A stretch of 64,000 bases of DNA from Lobosporangium transversale (taxonomy: Eukaryota; Mortierellomycota; Mortierellomycetes; Mortierellales; Mortierellaceae), in NCBI RefSeq assembly GCF_002105155.1, contig NW_019028989.1, positions 372,001 through 436,000 on the forward strand, in the 5' to 3' direction. The position numbers and the translations under genes were made by a program. The notes under the pieces are model-generated. The model was given only the letters and a program-made list of their open reading frames with translations. It did no database searches and had not been told where the DNA came from. Shown here piece by piece: positions 37,413 through 49,387 of this stretch (positions are counted from its first letter, which is position 1; the number at the start of each line of letters is the position of its first letter).

Positions 37413-39376
37413 ATGTATCGGGTTACTACCAGATCTAGTAGCGCTTTGTTGGGTATACGGCGACAGCAAACCATTGTTGCTCAGACCACACTAGTCGCAC
37501 CCTCATGGTCATGGTCAACGACTATGCGCACACTTAAAGCCTCTCCTATTGCAACCACTTCAACAACTGCTGCGACCACCATCAACACACCTCGTGCCTC
37601 TCTCTCCACACAAGCAATTCCACTCTTGCGCACCACCAAAGTCAAGACTACGGCTCGTAAATATACATCACAATCCGCAGTTCAAGTTGAAGAAGAGGTA
37701 TAAAAAAGAAAGCATCCAAGAGGCTTATTTTAATTTTTATTTTTATTTTTCGAAAACATTAATTGAAAACCAATCATGACTCGAGATATTTCCACAATAA
37801 ATGTTGGGTAAAATAATAACGATGAGGGATTCGGGTTTAAAACGTAATAATAGCTTCCGTTACAATATGGGATGCTATATTTTGATAATGCTTACCCCCT
37901 CAAGATGGGGTGGTGGGATATTCGCTATTCATTATTGCGGCCTGGCTGGAAACAACTCGAGCGAAAGGCCAAGACAGAATTAGTACCTCCTGAGAACGCC
38001 ATGCCTTTTCATTTTAAGATCGGAGGCATTGAGCCAAGGTAAAAAGCATGGGTGACCAATATATTCCTCGATCAATTGTGTGAACAATAGCCATCAATTT
38101 CAACTATCCATCTTGTTTTAAGCCCTTTCATCCCTCCTTTTTATATCTCTCTAACTTTTTTTTTTTTTTTTTTTTTTTTTTTGAAAGACTCAAAGACGGC
38201 GGAATGTTCGTCCATTTTTCATACGTTCGCCCAAGTTCTTATACCACCCGCGAGGCTCTCAAGGAGATTGAAAGTCGTTGTGAACAGCATTTGATCAGTC
38301 ATGATCACTACATGTGGTTTAATTTTCAAAAGGTCCGAGCCTTCTTAGTGAAAGGATCACCCTTTTTGGAAGATATGGCTAGTCGATACCCAAACAGCAA
38401 AATCAGGATTGAATACACAGGCGAACTAAATGTGGAGGCGATCTACAGTCTATTTAGAAAATATGGCAAGATCGTTGACATTGTCATGATTCCGCCTGTG
38501 AAAGACATGCCTGTCAAACAAGCTATTGTCAACTACTCATTCATGCGTGCAGCCACCAGTGCTAAGAGTTGTTTACATGGAGCGGAGATTAATGGCGTCA
38601 AAATGAGTGTGACCTATGAACGGACGTTACAAGGGAATGTTATCTGGACCTGGTTGACGAACCATCCTCGATTGAGTGTGCCCTTTGGCGGCGCAATTAT
38701 TGCAGGTGTATCGCTTTTGATCTTTGATCCGATCCGTGAGTTCAGTATGCATGCCAAGATTACTCAACTATTCAACGTCAATGAATATCCCATCTTGAAG
38801 TGGTTGCGAAAAGAGACCATTGGACGTCTTACTCGCGCACCTGTGGACTCTTTGCAGGCTACTGGATGGCGTGAACGAGAACATGATGAAGAAAAGCTCC
38901 GCAGTTGGCTACGCGTCCCACCAGGTAATGACAGATGACGTGGTTCACTAAGGTCTCGTTTTCTGTCTTTTTTTTTTTTTTTTTTTTTTTTAGCATAAAA
39001 CTTCGCTCATATGTTTTTTTTTATATTTGTTCAACATTTTGGATCATAGAATCGTTTGCAATTATTTACGGTCCTCGTGGGGCAGGAAAGACAGAGATGG
39101 TGGATTATGTAATTAGGAACAAGAAGAACAAAGTGATCATCCGCTGTGAGGAATTAGCTAATGCTAGGAGTGAAGGCGAGCTCTTGACTAATTTAGCTAA
39201 GCAGATCGGATACATCCCTTTATTCCAGTTCATGTCAACGATTAACAACATGCTGGACATGGCTATCACCGCTACAACAGGGCAGAGAGCAGGTAACAAA
39301 TGAACCACAAGCAAGGAAAAAAAAGTAAAATTTCCACTAGTAAATGATTCTTGTAACTCAAGTTGAACATCATATA

Positions 39377-39410
<34 letters not shown>

Positions 39411-39974
39411 CTTTTCTCTTCAAAAACTGATTTGATTTTTAGGACTGTCTGCAACATTTGAAGGCCAGCTCAAGAAGATTCTGGACACATTAACTGCCGC
39501 GATTCAAGAGGCATCCCCCACCAGAGACATGTCAAATTTCTCGATCGAGGCGATCATGAAGAAGATTGAGGCAACACTTGAGGAAAAGGCTCGGCGTGAA
39601 GAACTAGCCAAAGGAAATTCATGCTCGTCATCTATGCTGACTCAGTCTTTGGAATCTCGTCATAGAGAAACCAAAAAATTAAAGAAAAAGAAAAAAAAGA
39701 AGAACCAGGAGGCTGCCATGTGGATTGATCCGGATGAAATCCCAGTCATTGTAATTGATGGATACATGTCTAGAGAAAAAGGACCTCATGCAAAGGAGCT
39801 TTGGACTCATCTGGCTGATTGGGCTGCGGTCTTGGTTGAGAATCATATCGCTCATGTTGTTTTTATTAGCAATAATGTCTCTGCATCAAAGCCTTTGGCT
39901 AAAGGTAGCGCACAATATCTCACATATTACAGTGTAAAAAACTGTATTTCTAGTATTGATTTCTTATTTGACGA

Positions 39975-40006
<32 letters not shown>

Positions 40007-41041
40007 CTCAGCCTTGCCTAATATGACATTCGAAACGATCATGCTGGCAGATGCAACTTTGGAATCCTCTCTTGAGTTTGTGTATAAGCATTTGGATAGC
40101 GAGGAGTACCCAGATCTGATCCAGCCTATTCGGACTATCGGGGGTCGTCTTACCGATCTGGAGTTGTTTGTTCAAAAAATCAAGAGTGGAATCACACCTG
40201 AAGGTAAAGATGGAAAGGTAAAAAAAAAAAAGAAGAAGAAAAAGAAAAGACAGAGTCAATAACTAACTGGTGTCTATGCTTTTGTTTTATGTTAATAAAT
40301 AAATAGATGCGCTCCATGATATTCTGAGTCGTGCTGTGGTTGAGGTCAGGAAAAGTGCATTTGATTTCGACAGTACAGACGGCAGGACTCTAGGCTGGAC
40401 GCCAATGCAGTTTTGGGTCGTGATGAAACAACTGGTTTCTGGCGAACCTGCCAACTTTAACGAACTCAAGATCCACCCCTTGTTCAAAAACGATGAATCG
40501 CCTTTTGGTGCAATGGAACAAGTTGAATTGATATCTATAGTCCATAAAAATGGTAAGAAAAAAGAATCCTAATGAATACGGGGACGACGTTAGTTTGGGA
40601 AGAGCGCCATTGACTATAGATGGGTTGAATTTAAAGCGACCTCAACTCCTTTATATTATTGCTATTATTGTGGTTGCTATTGTCTTGTTAGGACGACCTT
40701 TTGCACTTCGGCCTGGTAAGCCTATTTATCGTGCTGCATTCCAAGAGATTTTGTCCGACGCAGGATTCAGAGCCGTGATGGATCTTGAGGCAGCTAACTA
40801 TCTTGAGAAGGAAGAGATGGTCAAAGTGGCCAAATATGAAGCAGAGCTGAAAGATTTATCTAGCCTGTTGCACAAGGATGGATCTTGGATATTTGGAGGT
40901 TATAAAGTTCCCAAGGAAGTTGATACCCGAGTCAAGTGGCTAATGAAGAAGTTGGCTGAATCTCATGCCAAGATCGAGAAGTACGAACATGAGGCTTCCG
41001 AGGCTAAGAAAGCCGTTGCAAGCTTGAGTTTGACTGTGTAA
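37413..41041 (+). CDS. YME2: Mitochondrial escape protein 2 (Yme2/RNA12) family
   Basis: Eight exons: 37413-37697, 37854-38038, 38188-38924, 39050-39292, 39443-39904, 40012-40203, 40307-40552 and 40692-41041; 899 residues. Residues 1-90 form a Ser/Thr/Arg-rich mitochondrial presequence. Next come MLYFDNAYPLKMGWWDIRY, an RRM-like domain at about 230-305 (IRIEYTGELNVEAIYSLF), and a membrane helix at about 321-340 (PFGGAIIAGVSLLIFDP). The large C-terminal part holds an AAA-like P-loop, YGPRGAGKTEMV (about 408-420), a basic Lys-rich insert near 555, a beta-strand IPVIVIDGYM, and a final coiled coil. Yeast Yme2 is an inner-membrane protein facing the intermembrane space that affects mitochondrial DNA and nucleoid maintenance. 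Four of its seven introns carry T runs of 24-32 nt, and one (intron 6) begins with an A run. Conserved length and order make the assignment firm. Confidence 0.93.
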
Positions 41042-41617
41042 GCCATAGGAATCTTAATTTCATAGATGACAAAGATAATAAAATAGACATATAGTAATTA
41101 ATCCTTACTAATATATCCATGCCGTACTTTGGTGGATCGTGCGCTCACGAAGACAATGGAGACAGAAATCCAAGTTGACTCATGCTAATTTAGGTGCCCC
41201 AGGAATGCCTCTATCGGCATATGATCAACAGAGCGGCTCTAGACAATTGATTTTCATTATTCTAATCTACTTTGTTTTGACAGCTTGCTTTCCATCTGTC
41301 ATATTCTCTCCAAACATTACTCTCAACAAAATGCTTTCTCACATCATGTTCAAATATTGTTGCTGTGACTCTGCGGTCTATGGACGTTATCTTTGAAAGA
41401 GAGGGAAAAAGGTATACTGCTTCTTTTCTCTAAATTACATGAGAATATAACGGCTGTTAAAGCAACTGATACAGGTCTTTTCCTATGACGCACTTTTTCT
41501 TCTTTTGGTTGTCTTTAACGCGTAAATGCAAGGAAGGAGAAACCGAATTTGTGCCAAAATAAAAGGGTATTTCTCAGCACTTCAAGGCTTCTGTACTTGA
41601 ACGGTTCAGATGAGGTA

Positions 41618-41660
41618 GCCACCGGCTGGTGCCACCGGCTGGTGCCACCGGCTGGTGCCA
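41618..41660. repeat. 13-bp tandem repeat, 3.3 copies
   Basis: GCCACCGGCTGGT occurs three times exactly (41618, 41631, 41644) followed by a GCCA remnant. It is G/C-rich in an otherwise A/T-rich spacer and each unit can form short hairpins (ACC...GGT, GGTG.CACC). Confidence 0.95.
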
Positions 41661-42410
41661 CAACCACACAGGCTATCGCAGGCTATTTTTCAAACCCACA
41701 ACTTCTTGCAACTCGTGCTTTGCTATGCAAATGAGTTTGAGAGGCATAGAATGAGAATCTGATCACGGAGACGGTAAGGGGGACAGTCGTGTCTTTTTCA
41801 TACTTATTCTTCTAATTTTGTTAAACAGTCGTTTCCTTTTTCATAGTTGATACTCTTTAGTTTTCATATCTAGCATGATATGAAAATTCCCTTTTACTTA
41901 ATAGTATAATCAAAAGATCACCCATAGATTTGTGACCTAATAAAGGCTTGGACTCGATTGCTCCATCTATCATATTTCATATTTAGTAATCTCTCGTGTA
42001 GGCAATAATACCGTAAAAGAGCCTTCCTCTTCTCTGTCTTCTATATAGGATGAGAGGTACAAACTCCTTGAGGGCAGGTTAGGGACTACAGGTTTTGCAA
42101 CAGAATAGGATAAGATAGCAGATAGACACGCCAAAGATACGTGTATGCGCATCACACAGCAATGATTCTATAATTTCATTGACATCTAACAGCGCTTCTT
42201 AGGTATATTAGAGGAACTTTGAGAGAACACTATAGAATAGTATATTGAGGTTTGGCATCAAACACGCGGGTTTTGATGATGAAGAGGTTATGGAATAAAA
42301 AATAAAAATAAAAAAAAAAAAAAGAATAAGTAAACCTGTATGATCTTTTTTGGAATACTTGAACGCTTGTCAAGTAGATTAACAAATGCAAAAGGAAGGA
42401 AAGTGAAGGA

Positions 42411-42459
42411 ATAAAAATAAAAAATAAAAAATAAAAAATAAAAAATAAAAAAGCGCGGT
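42411..42459. repeat. AAAAAAT heptamer microsatellite
   Basis: About six tandem AAAAAAT-like units lie just beyond the chromodomain gene stop. On that gene's sense strand this is a T-rich repeat in the probable 3' flank. Confidence 0.85.
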
Positions 42460-42638
42460 CTATAGGTTACAGGTATCTTAAAAGAAAGAAAGAAATAATA
42501 TGACATGACATGATGTGAGCGTTTTGATAAAAAAAATAAATAGCTCGAGAACGCGAAATTGAATACATAAAAGAAAAAAGGAAATGGAAAAGGGTGTAAT
42601 TATTTTGCTAGAGGCGGTAAGAATGAACCGGTACCCCT

Positions 42639-45497
42639 TCAAGACTGCGAATATGGTTGATTGGATCCGCTTCCATTGACTGATTTGGTTAACATGTCAA
42701 TGAAGCTGGTGGCCGTACTGATATTCGTGCCAGTGGATAAATCTGGGCTCGGCTCTGAGGAGTCCTTTGGAAGTAGCGAGGAAGATTGATGAGCTAAATC
42801 TTGTTGTTTGGGTGACGATAATGATATTGATGTGGAGAATGTAGGTATTGGTGCGGGTGAAGGCGCTTGGATGGGTGTGGATGAAGGTGCAGGTGTGGGT
42901 GCGGATGTGGATATAGGTGTGGGCGTGGATGTAGATATAGGTGTGGGCGTGGATGTAGATATAGGTGTGGGCGTGGATGTAGATATCGATGTGGATGTGG
43001 ATGTGGATGTGGGAGCTACAGCGATAGGTAAGGTCCCTGACTGCGAATAATTTCCGATCAAAGCTTGTAGTTGTTTCATTTTCTCTTGCGATTTGAGCTG
43101 CTCCTGTTCCATGGCTGTTTTACATCCCTCAATATTTTGAGATCGGCTCTTAAGCTCATCACATATGATCTGTTCTCTAGTCTCAGCAGCCTTTAGTTGT
43201 GCGGCTGCTTGCTCAAGTTCTTCATCCAACTTTGCGATCGCCTTATCAAAAGCACGCCTTTCATCATATATCTTCATGTTCTCGTCTTCCAAACGCACCA
43301 AACTCTTCTTGGCTGCTGCCAATGCTCTCTGAATATCGCGGATAGAATTAGCGGACTGTGCACCCATAGGCATATCCAGTTTATGATCTTCCAAGTTAGG
43401 GACTTCTGAGGTTGCCATGCTCTCAGATTCTGCTCGATCGTCAGCTTTGGATCCTGATCCAGTGTTCAAGTCAGAGGTAACATTACTATGAGCCCGCATC
43501 TTTTTCTTTTGGCTTTGATACGCATCCCACTTCTTCATCTCCCATTCGAGACGCGCTTCAAGTCGTTTCACTTCATCTGTAGATGCAGCTTTGGCAGAGA
43601 GGTAGAGCGCTTGTGATTCTCTTAGTCTCTTATCCATTTTCATAGCTAGTGACTTGGTCTCAGCCAGCTGGGTTTGTAGTGAAGAATAGATTTCTTGCGC
43701 AGATTTACTCTCTACATCTGGTGAGAGTTTTACTACGCTTGTACTACCATCGCTTTTGATAACTGATGATGACGTCGAAGGTGAACGTGTAATAGATAAT
43801 TCAGACAGATGCTGTTGCTGAATATGGGATGAAAGTTCCATTAAATTGGGGAAACTTTGCTGACAACCATTCCATTCACATTGAATAGCAGAACTCTGTT
43901 GATGTTGGTTACTGGATAACTCCTTTCCCGCATTATAACCATTAATTTCAGGCTTCTGTGGCTCTGTAACCGAAGGGACTAATGGTTGCTGTGATGACAT
44001 ATCATTTGAAACTGAGGTAGAAGGTTCGTAAAGACCAGAGCCTATAACAAGAAAAAACACCAAAACAAAGATTTAGTTGGTTAGTCAGAAATGCAGTATT
44101 AAATAACTTTCGCTATTTCTGCACTTGTGGAGACCGCTAAGCAGTTACCATTTATATCACCCTGCATGATAGCTGCTAAGATATGAGGATCCTTTATCAC
44201 TATGCCTTGTTCTGGATGTGCCAATCTTTGTTGTTCAAGCATATGTTCTGGGATGAAAAGCGCTTTTGCAATCCCGTTTAGAACATCTATTGCCAAGAAC
44301 AAGCTTCCTGAGGCCCCTGTCTGCTTCTTAATTTCAATAAGCCATGCATCTGAGGTTCTAAGTATAGAGTCTTCATCTAGATCTGATTTTGATAAATATT
44401 ATATGCCAATTATGCCAATGTCAATATCTTTTCTCTTTCGAGCTGCCCTTATTCTTTTCCATATCATAACAATAAACGGTTTGCGAACCTGGCTTCTTCG
44501 GATTCCTTAGGAATTTCAAAAGCTCCGTGCGCATGACAGCATCGCTCACTAGGGTCGATTTTTCGATGACGGATCTAAAAAACGCCTTTTCATTAGAATT
44601 GTCCAGACTCAGTAGCCGAAATGTTGCTTGTCCCTGCCCATTGTTGGCAGTGCCCAAAGGCTGTCTCCTGGCATGGTATTTGACAGCTTGATCACGATTA
44701 TGTGTGTGATCCCCAGCCTATGAATAAAAATTCAAGTCAACAAACGAAACGAGGGAGATTTATGAAAATCAGACTCACAAAAAAATGAGCTTCAACACTC
44801 CACTTAGCCTTCATCTCACCTTTGCTCGTTTCGCATCGTCTGTGTTGGTAGCATCCTGATTCGAAGCATTCTGGAGACCAGAGTCAAGCTTGTTTGGATC
44901 TGTTATGGCCTTGTGGCCAATGGCTTCAGAGGTAGCTTTTCTTTTGAGAGATTTTGAGGGATCGTATCTGGCATAAGCTGGGCGAACATTAAACGGATAT
45001 GGTATGGGATGATAATAGCTACCATGCGAAGAAGAGAGGTGACGTGGGAAGGCAGGATATGGTCCTGTATCAAAGAATTGGGACGTATAGGGTCCTGAAG
45101 AACTTCCATGAGGAATATATGGGTGAGTAAACCTCGGCTTTGAAAAGCTCGATAAGGATGAATGCCGTAGTGATTGTTTATGTGGCGTTGCCCCTGTTGT
45201 GTGGTCCAGACGAGAGCTGAAACCTTTGTGAACATCCTGCCATGTATCTGCACCATTAGATCTATCAATTGACCGCCGACGCTGAGGGCGCCTTTCTTCC
45301 TGTCTGCGTTCAAATTCCTCGATAAGTTCTTGACCAAGTATGTTTTGCTCCGGTTCCCAAGAATCCTCATATCCTTTCCCCTGTGCATCTTCTCCTTGCC
45401 ATCTGATCAAATACTCAACGACCCCAGTCTCCGCATTAGTTCTTTTTTCGAGGATTTTCTCGACCAGGCAGATGTCCTGAGTGAATGTTTCTGACAT
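42639..45497 (-). CDS. Chromodomain protein with C2H2 finger and coiled coil
   Basis: Four exons, 44820-45497, 44489-44717, 44149-44382 and 42639-44041, give 847 residues. A chromodomain occupies about residues 8-65: DICLVEKILEKRTN, VEYLIRWQGEDAQGKGY and EDSWEPEQNILGQELIEEF. A disordered Ser/Tyr/Pro-rich linker with a basic KSLKRKATSE patch follows. Residues about 250-370 form a helical block (MRTELLKFLRNPKKPG, LRTSDAWLIEIKKQTG, FLAIDVLNGIAKALF), possibly a TFIIS N-terminal-like fold. A single C2H2 finger (CEWNGCQQSFPNLMELSSH) lies at about 435-460, then a long coiled coil (about 500-690, with ESQALYLSAKAASTDEVKRL and RRAFDKAIAKLDEEL) and a Thr/Ser-Pro hexapeptide repeat (ISTSTPTP, several copies). 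Chromodomains usually bind methylated histone tails; the first cage aromatic of HP1 is a Cys here. Likely nuclear and chromatin associated; I cannot name a family with this full architecture. Confidence 0.82.
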
Positions 45498-46140
45498 TTT
45501 TCTTTCTTTTCCCTAGCCTCAAATTATCCCCACACTGACAATCCAGGCGACGGGGTGCTTACAAAGAGTCAGAAACAGGATGGCAGATACTAAATATAAA
45601 GACTTTGAAAGTTAGAGAAAAGCTTTAGTGTAAAAAGAAATATTGTATTTCAAATTCTTGAAGGAACGCTATCTTGATTTCTTTGTTGATAACTCAACAA
45701 TACAACCAATTGTCATTTATTGTCACTAAGGTACTGATTTATGTGCGCTTTGTTCATTCTTTAAAAGCTTATTCTTACTATGAAGCAATAAAAGTTCTTG
45801 CTGTTCAAAAGGTCGAGTAATACGAGCACAACCCTTGGTATCGTTATTGAGATGAAGAAAGATGATTGGGGGAATTATATAAGTCCAAAAGCGCGATGAA
45901 CAAAGTAAGGCGTGATCAACAGAGTAAGGATGATGCGATGCCTATTTTTTTATAAGCGCAGTGAAAAACTCTAGGCAGTAACGGTCTTAGAGGAGAAATA
46001 AATCAATCAATTTGGGTTCAGTATAATAATAGCCTAATATACGTCACCATGTGACTGCTTCTCAGTTAATTTAAAGCAAGACATATTTTAAAAATGTATT
46101 GACGCCTTTTTCGCAAGGAAATATTCGCACAAAAACTACT
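45498..46140. other. Intergenic region, no gene seen
   Basis: This 643 bp lies between the chromodomain gene start and the stop of the folylpolyglutamate synthase gene, both on the minus strand. It is A/T rich and should hold the chromodomain promoter. Nothing else recognised. Confidence 0.55.
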
Positions 46141-47467
46141 CTATGCAACTTCGCAACCAAGGACAGACTGCAGACCACCAACAAGGTGAAGACTTCCCGT
46201 TACCAATACTTGGACCTGATCTACTCCTTGCTCGACCTGACTCTTGACATAGTCATCAACCCAAATGACAGAGTGTTCTATCGATGGAAGCACCGTCGTA
46301 TTCACCTGGTCTGCCTGCTGTGTTCCAGATTCCAAGCCAGAAGCTAGTGCAAGCTGTCGGGTCCAACATTCTGCTAAGGTTTTCTGGGTCGTAAGTTCGG
46401 GATCGATTGGGGCAGTGTTGTTCACTAGATCCCCTTTATACGTATTAGAAGCAAATGTGATAGTCGGAGTGAAAACTGCTTGATCAAAATGAACCACAGA
46501 ATGGATCTTGGCCAAAGGCCCTAAAAGCTTGTCACCGTCTCTAGGCCCTGTGCAATTAAAAATGAGGACTCTCTTGACAGTTCTATATCATGAACCGAAC
46601 GATTAATTTTCAGATTCACGTTAGCTCTAATAGGAAATATTTAGGTTGCCATTATAGACATTGTTATTCTGCCATCACTATCTTTGCGTAATCGCCATAC
46701 CCGTGGAGATTTGACTGACTGACATCTTTGAACCAAGCTGCGCAAACTGTAGTGCTCTCAGCAGTATGCGCTCCATCAAAGAACCATTTTATTTTGGGCT
46801 TATCATCCCTGACCATGATCTGGCCACGGCCTGGCCACCGGGCATTTGTAAGGCCTTTGATAAACGCCTTGGGAATCGATTCATTAGATTCTTCGATTTT
46901 ATCTCCCAGCACCTTTTCGATCCAAATGCGACAGATGGCGCTAGCTAGAGCGGCATTTGATACTTGATGCTTCCCATTTAAACCAATTGTCACATCACCC
47001 AACTCTACATTTGAAAAAGGAGGGATAATCTTGAAAAACTCTGCCTATAGCATGATGACATTCACCAATCAGAAAGAGGAAGTTTAGCAGCCTCGATTTG
47101 GTTTTTTGGTAAACTATAGTTCGTTAATTGGATAATTGCTTCCTACCCCGAGTTCCTCAGCTCTACTTTTAAGGACACTGAGACCTTCTTCGGGCTGTTC
47201 AGTTGTGATAGCAGGGACGCCCCGTTTAAAAATACCCCCTTTGTTCCATGCGATTTCTCCCAATGTCGATCCCAGTACCGAAACGTGATCAATACCCAAT
47301 GCTGCTACAGCACAAACCACAGGCTTTATAATAATGTTGGTTGAGTCATATGTACCACCTATACCAACCTCCATAATGGCCGCATCGACCTTTTCTTGTT
47401 TGAATACATGAAAAGCCAATGTGGTTAAGTACCGGAAGTAACCAGGCTTTGATTTATCCTATTCCTC

Positions 47468-47500
<33 letters not shown>

Positions 47501-48707
47501 GTTAGTCATCAAAAATGGTCTTTCTTGGCAATGATTTTCTACCAGATAACCATAGATGACAGCCATATCGATTATGTGCTGCAAATTATGAATGGCTATC
47601 ATAATCGTCTGCCAAATACACTTGTCATAATTTTTCCCATACAAGCGAGGAAGGAATGTCACTAACGACACTCTTTTTTTTTTACTTACGCCACTGGATT
47701 CGAAACGATCCCAGATCTCAAAAAAGTACTTTGCAAACAACTCCTGACTGAGGGGTACCCCATTAATCCTAATCCTTTCCCTGACTTCCATCAAGTGTGG
47801 CGACGTATACAATCCTGTGACAAGGAATGAATAAATTAGATATTGATCAATACACTTTTGGTTAGTCCAGTCCATTCATTTCATGAATAGATCTTGAAAC
47901 TTACCAGTTTTGATCTTCTTCGAGCCTTCATAATTCCTGAGGATAGACTCGGTTAAGGCACAGGTTGAACCTTTGCCTTTGGTGCCAGTGACATGGATTA
48001 AGTTAAGCTCATCAAAATCCTCAGGCTATGAAACAAAAAAATAGCAGTCGTCAGTTGCATTTTGTTTTTATAAGCATTATTACTATAATCATTATTATTA
48101 GTGTTTTTTTACTTGGTATCCAGTCCGCGCGACAAAGTCAAGCATCTGTGGTAGCGACGCTTTTGTTGACTTCTTGGAATCATTAAGTGCAGCAAAGTTT
48201 GTCTGCAATCCATTGAGCTTGTTAACAGCATCCTGGATACAGGAGATGAAGAAGGAATATTTAAAAAAACAGCATTGTAAGAATAAACCACAGGGGATAT
48301 CTTAAAATAAGATTTACATCGATATCTCAATAAAAGTAATTATGTACAGCGTAAGACCGAGGCATCGGGGCAGCAAACGTCTTTATACGTTTATTCAACA
48401 GAGCGTGGCGATCTTGTTGTAGAAACTCAGTCCGAGTTGAATAATTTTGAAAAATGAATAAATGTGTCGTTGTCGCAATGGATCCAGAGCGTCTAATCAG
48501 TCGACAATGGGGAATTGGAATGGTGCGAGTAGAAAAGAGGAGAGGAGAGGAGAAGGACGAAGGGCCTCGATGAAATGTAGAAGCAGAAGCGACACACGTG
48601 TTAGAGACACGAAACAAGGGGTGCAGTTGCCGTGAAAGCGGTATTGGGGATGAGATTGGGGAACGGTGGCAGAACAGCGCACGAGTCCTGTGGCGGACAA
48701 TGAACAT
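46141..48707 (-). CDS. Folylpolyglutamate synthase
   Basis: Seven exons, 48348-48707, 48113-48232, 47905-48025, 47690-47814, 47147-47458, 46701-47044 and 46141-46582, give 607 residues. The enzyme adds glutamates to folates with ATP, retaining them in the cytosol and mitochondria. The P-loop is [19 protein letters not shown] (about 175-195), followed by [35 protein letters not shown], and the Mg/ATP segment [17 protein letters not shown]. The C-terminal ligase domain has [21 protein letters not shown] and [15 protein letters not shown]. The long N-terminus (about 120 residues, [20 protein letters not shown]) is Arg/Ser-rich with few acids, consistent with a mitochondrial presequence; internal Met codons (e.g. 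at the PMPRSYA segment) could give a cytosolic form. Intron 4 (about 230 nt) carries a 28-T run on the sense strand. Confidence 0.95.
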
Positions 48708-49387
48708 GGCGCGTTACAATAGGCAAGGCGTAGAAGACGTAATAGAGATTGGGGTTGTGTATAAATCTGCTTTTCTACAAGGATCAAAGCCACGATAGCC
48801 CAATTGATCTTTGATCCAACCGTGCCAATGCATATGGCAGATTATGTAAGCCGTAGTAGACAGGCATAACAACAAATAACAACAAAGACAGTATCTGCAA
48901 AGCGCTCTTGTAACCCAGGCTCGTCTTTAACTTTTTTTATTGTTGATGAGCATCTTTGAACTGTATGGATTTGTACATCGAGATAAGGTAATGTCGAGAT
49001 AGTCATGACGAAAAACATCTTGCAGAAGACATTATATCGACAGCTTTAAGATCACTGATAGTCAGGACAATACTACTCCCTTTGTGGTAGCAGCAGCAAT
49101 TGATGCTTTGTGGGTATAGGTTTTTTTTAACAAATTAGGAAGAGCACTTTTTTATTTTTGTTAGTGCTTCAGCACTTGGTGCCATTGAGCAGTAGAGACA
49201 CATCGTATGTCGACTTGTGATTACACATTGTGCCTTCCAGAAATATTGACAAAGCAGCCACTTTCAATCAATTTGCTTGATTTAATAGAGAGAATGCAAA
49301 GTGTTTATGATGATTTTAATTTTGATATAAAAAAAAAAAAAGATAGATGGTCTACTTCGTACTCCTTTTCATCTGAATGATATTTAT
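48708..49387. other. Intergenic region, no gene seen
   Basis: This 680 bp lies between the start of folylpolyglutamate synthase and the stop of the Pol I subunit gene. The first about 100 bp could also encode an N-terminal extension in another frame but no Met/domain support exists. No RNA gene recognised. Confidence 0.5.

Larger units (their letters stand above)
41042..42638. other. Convergent intergenic region, no firmly supported gene
   Basis: This 1.6 kb separates the stop codons of Yme2 (+) and the chromodomain gene (-). It holds a 13-bp tandem repeat near 41618 and an A/T heptamer repeat near 42411. A frame at 41139-41396 (+) contains one strongly hydrophobic stretch (QLIFIILIYFVLTACFPSV) but no convincing start or splice context, so I leave it as a weak candidate. 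Confidence 0.5.
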
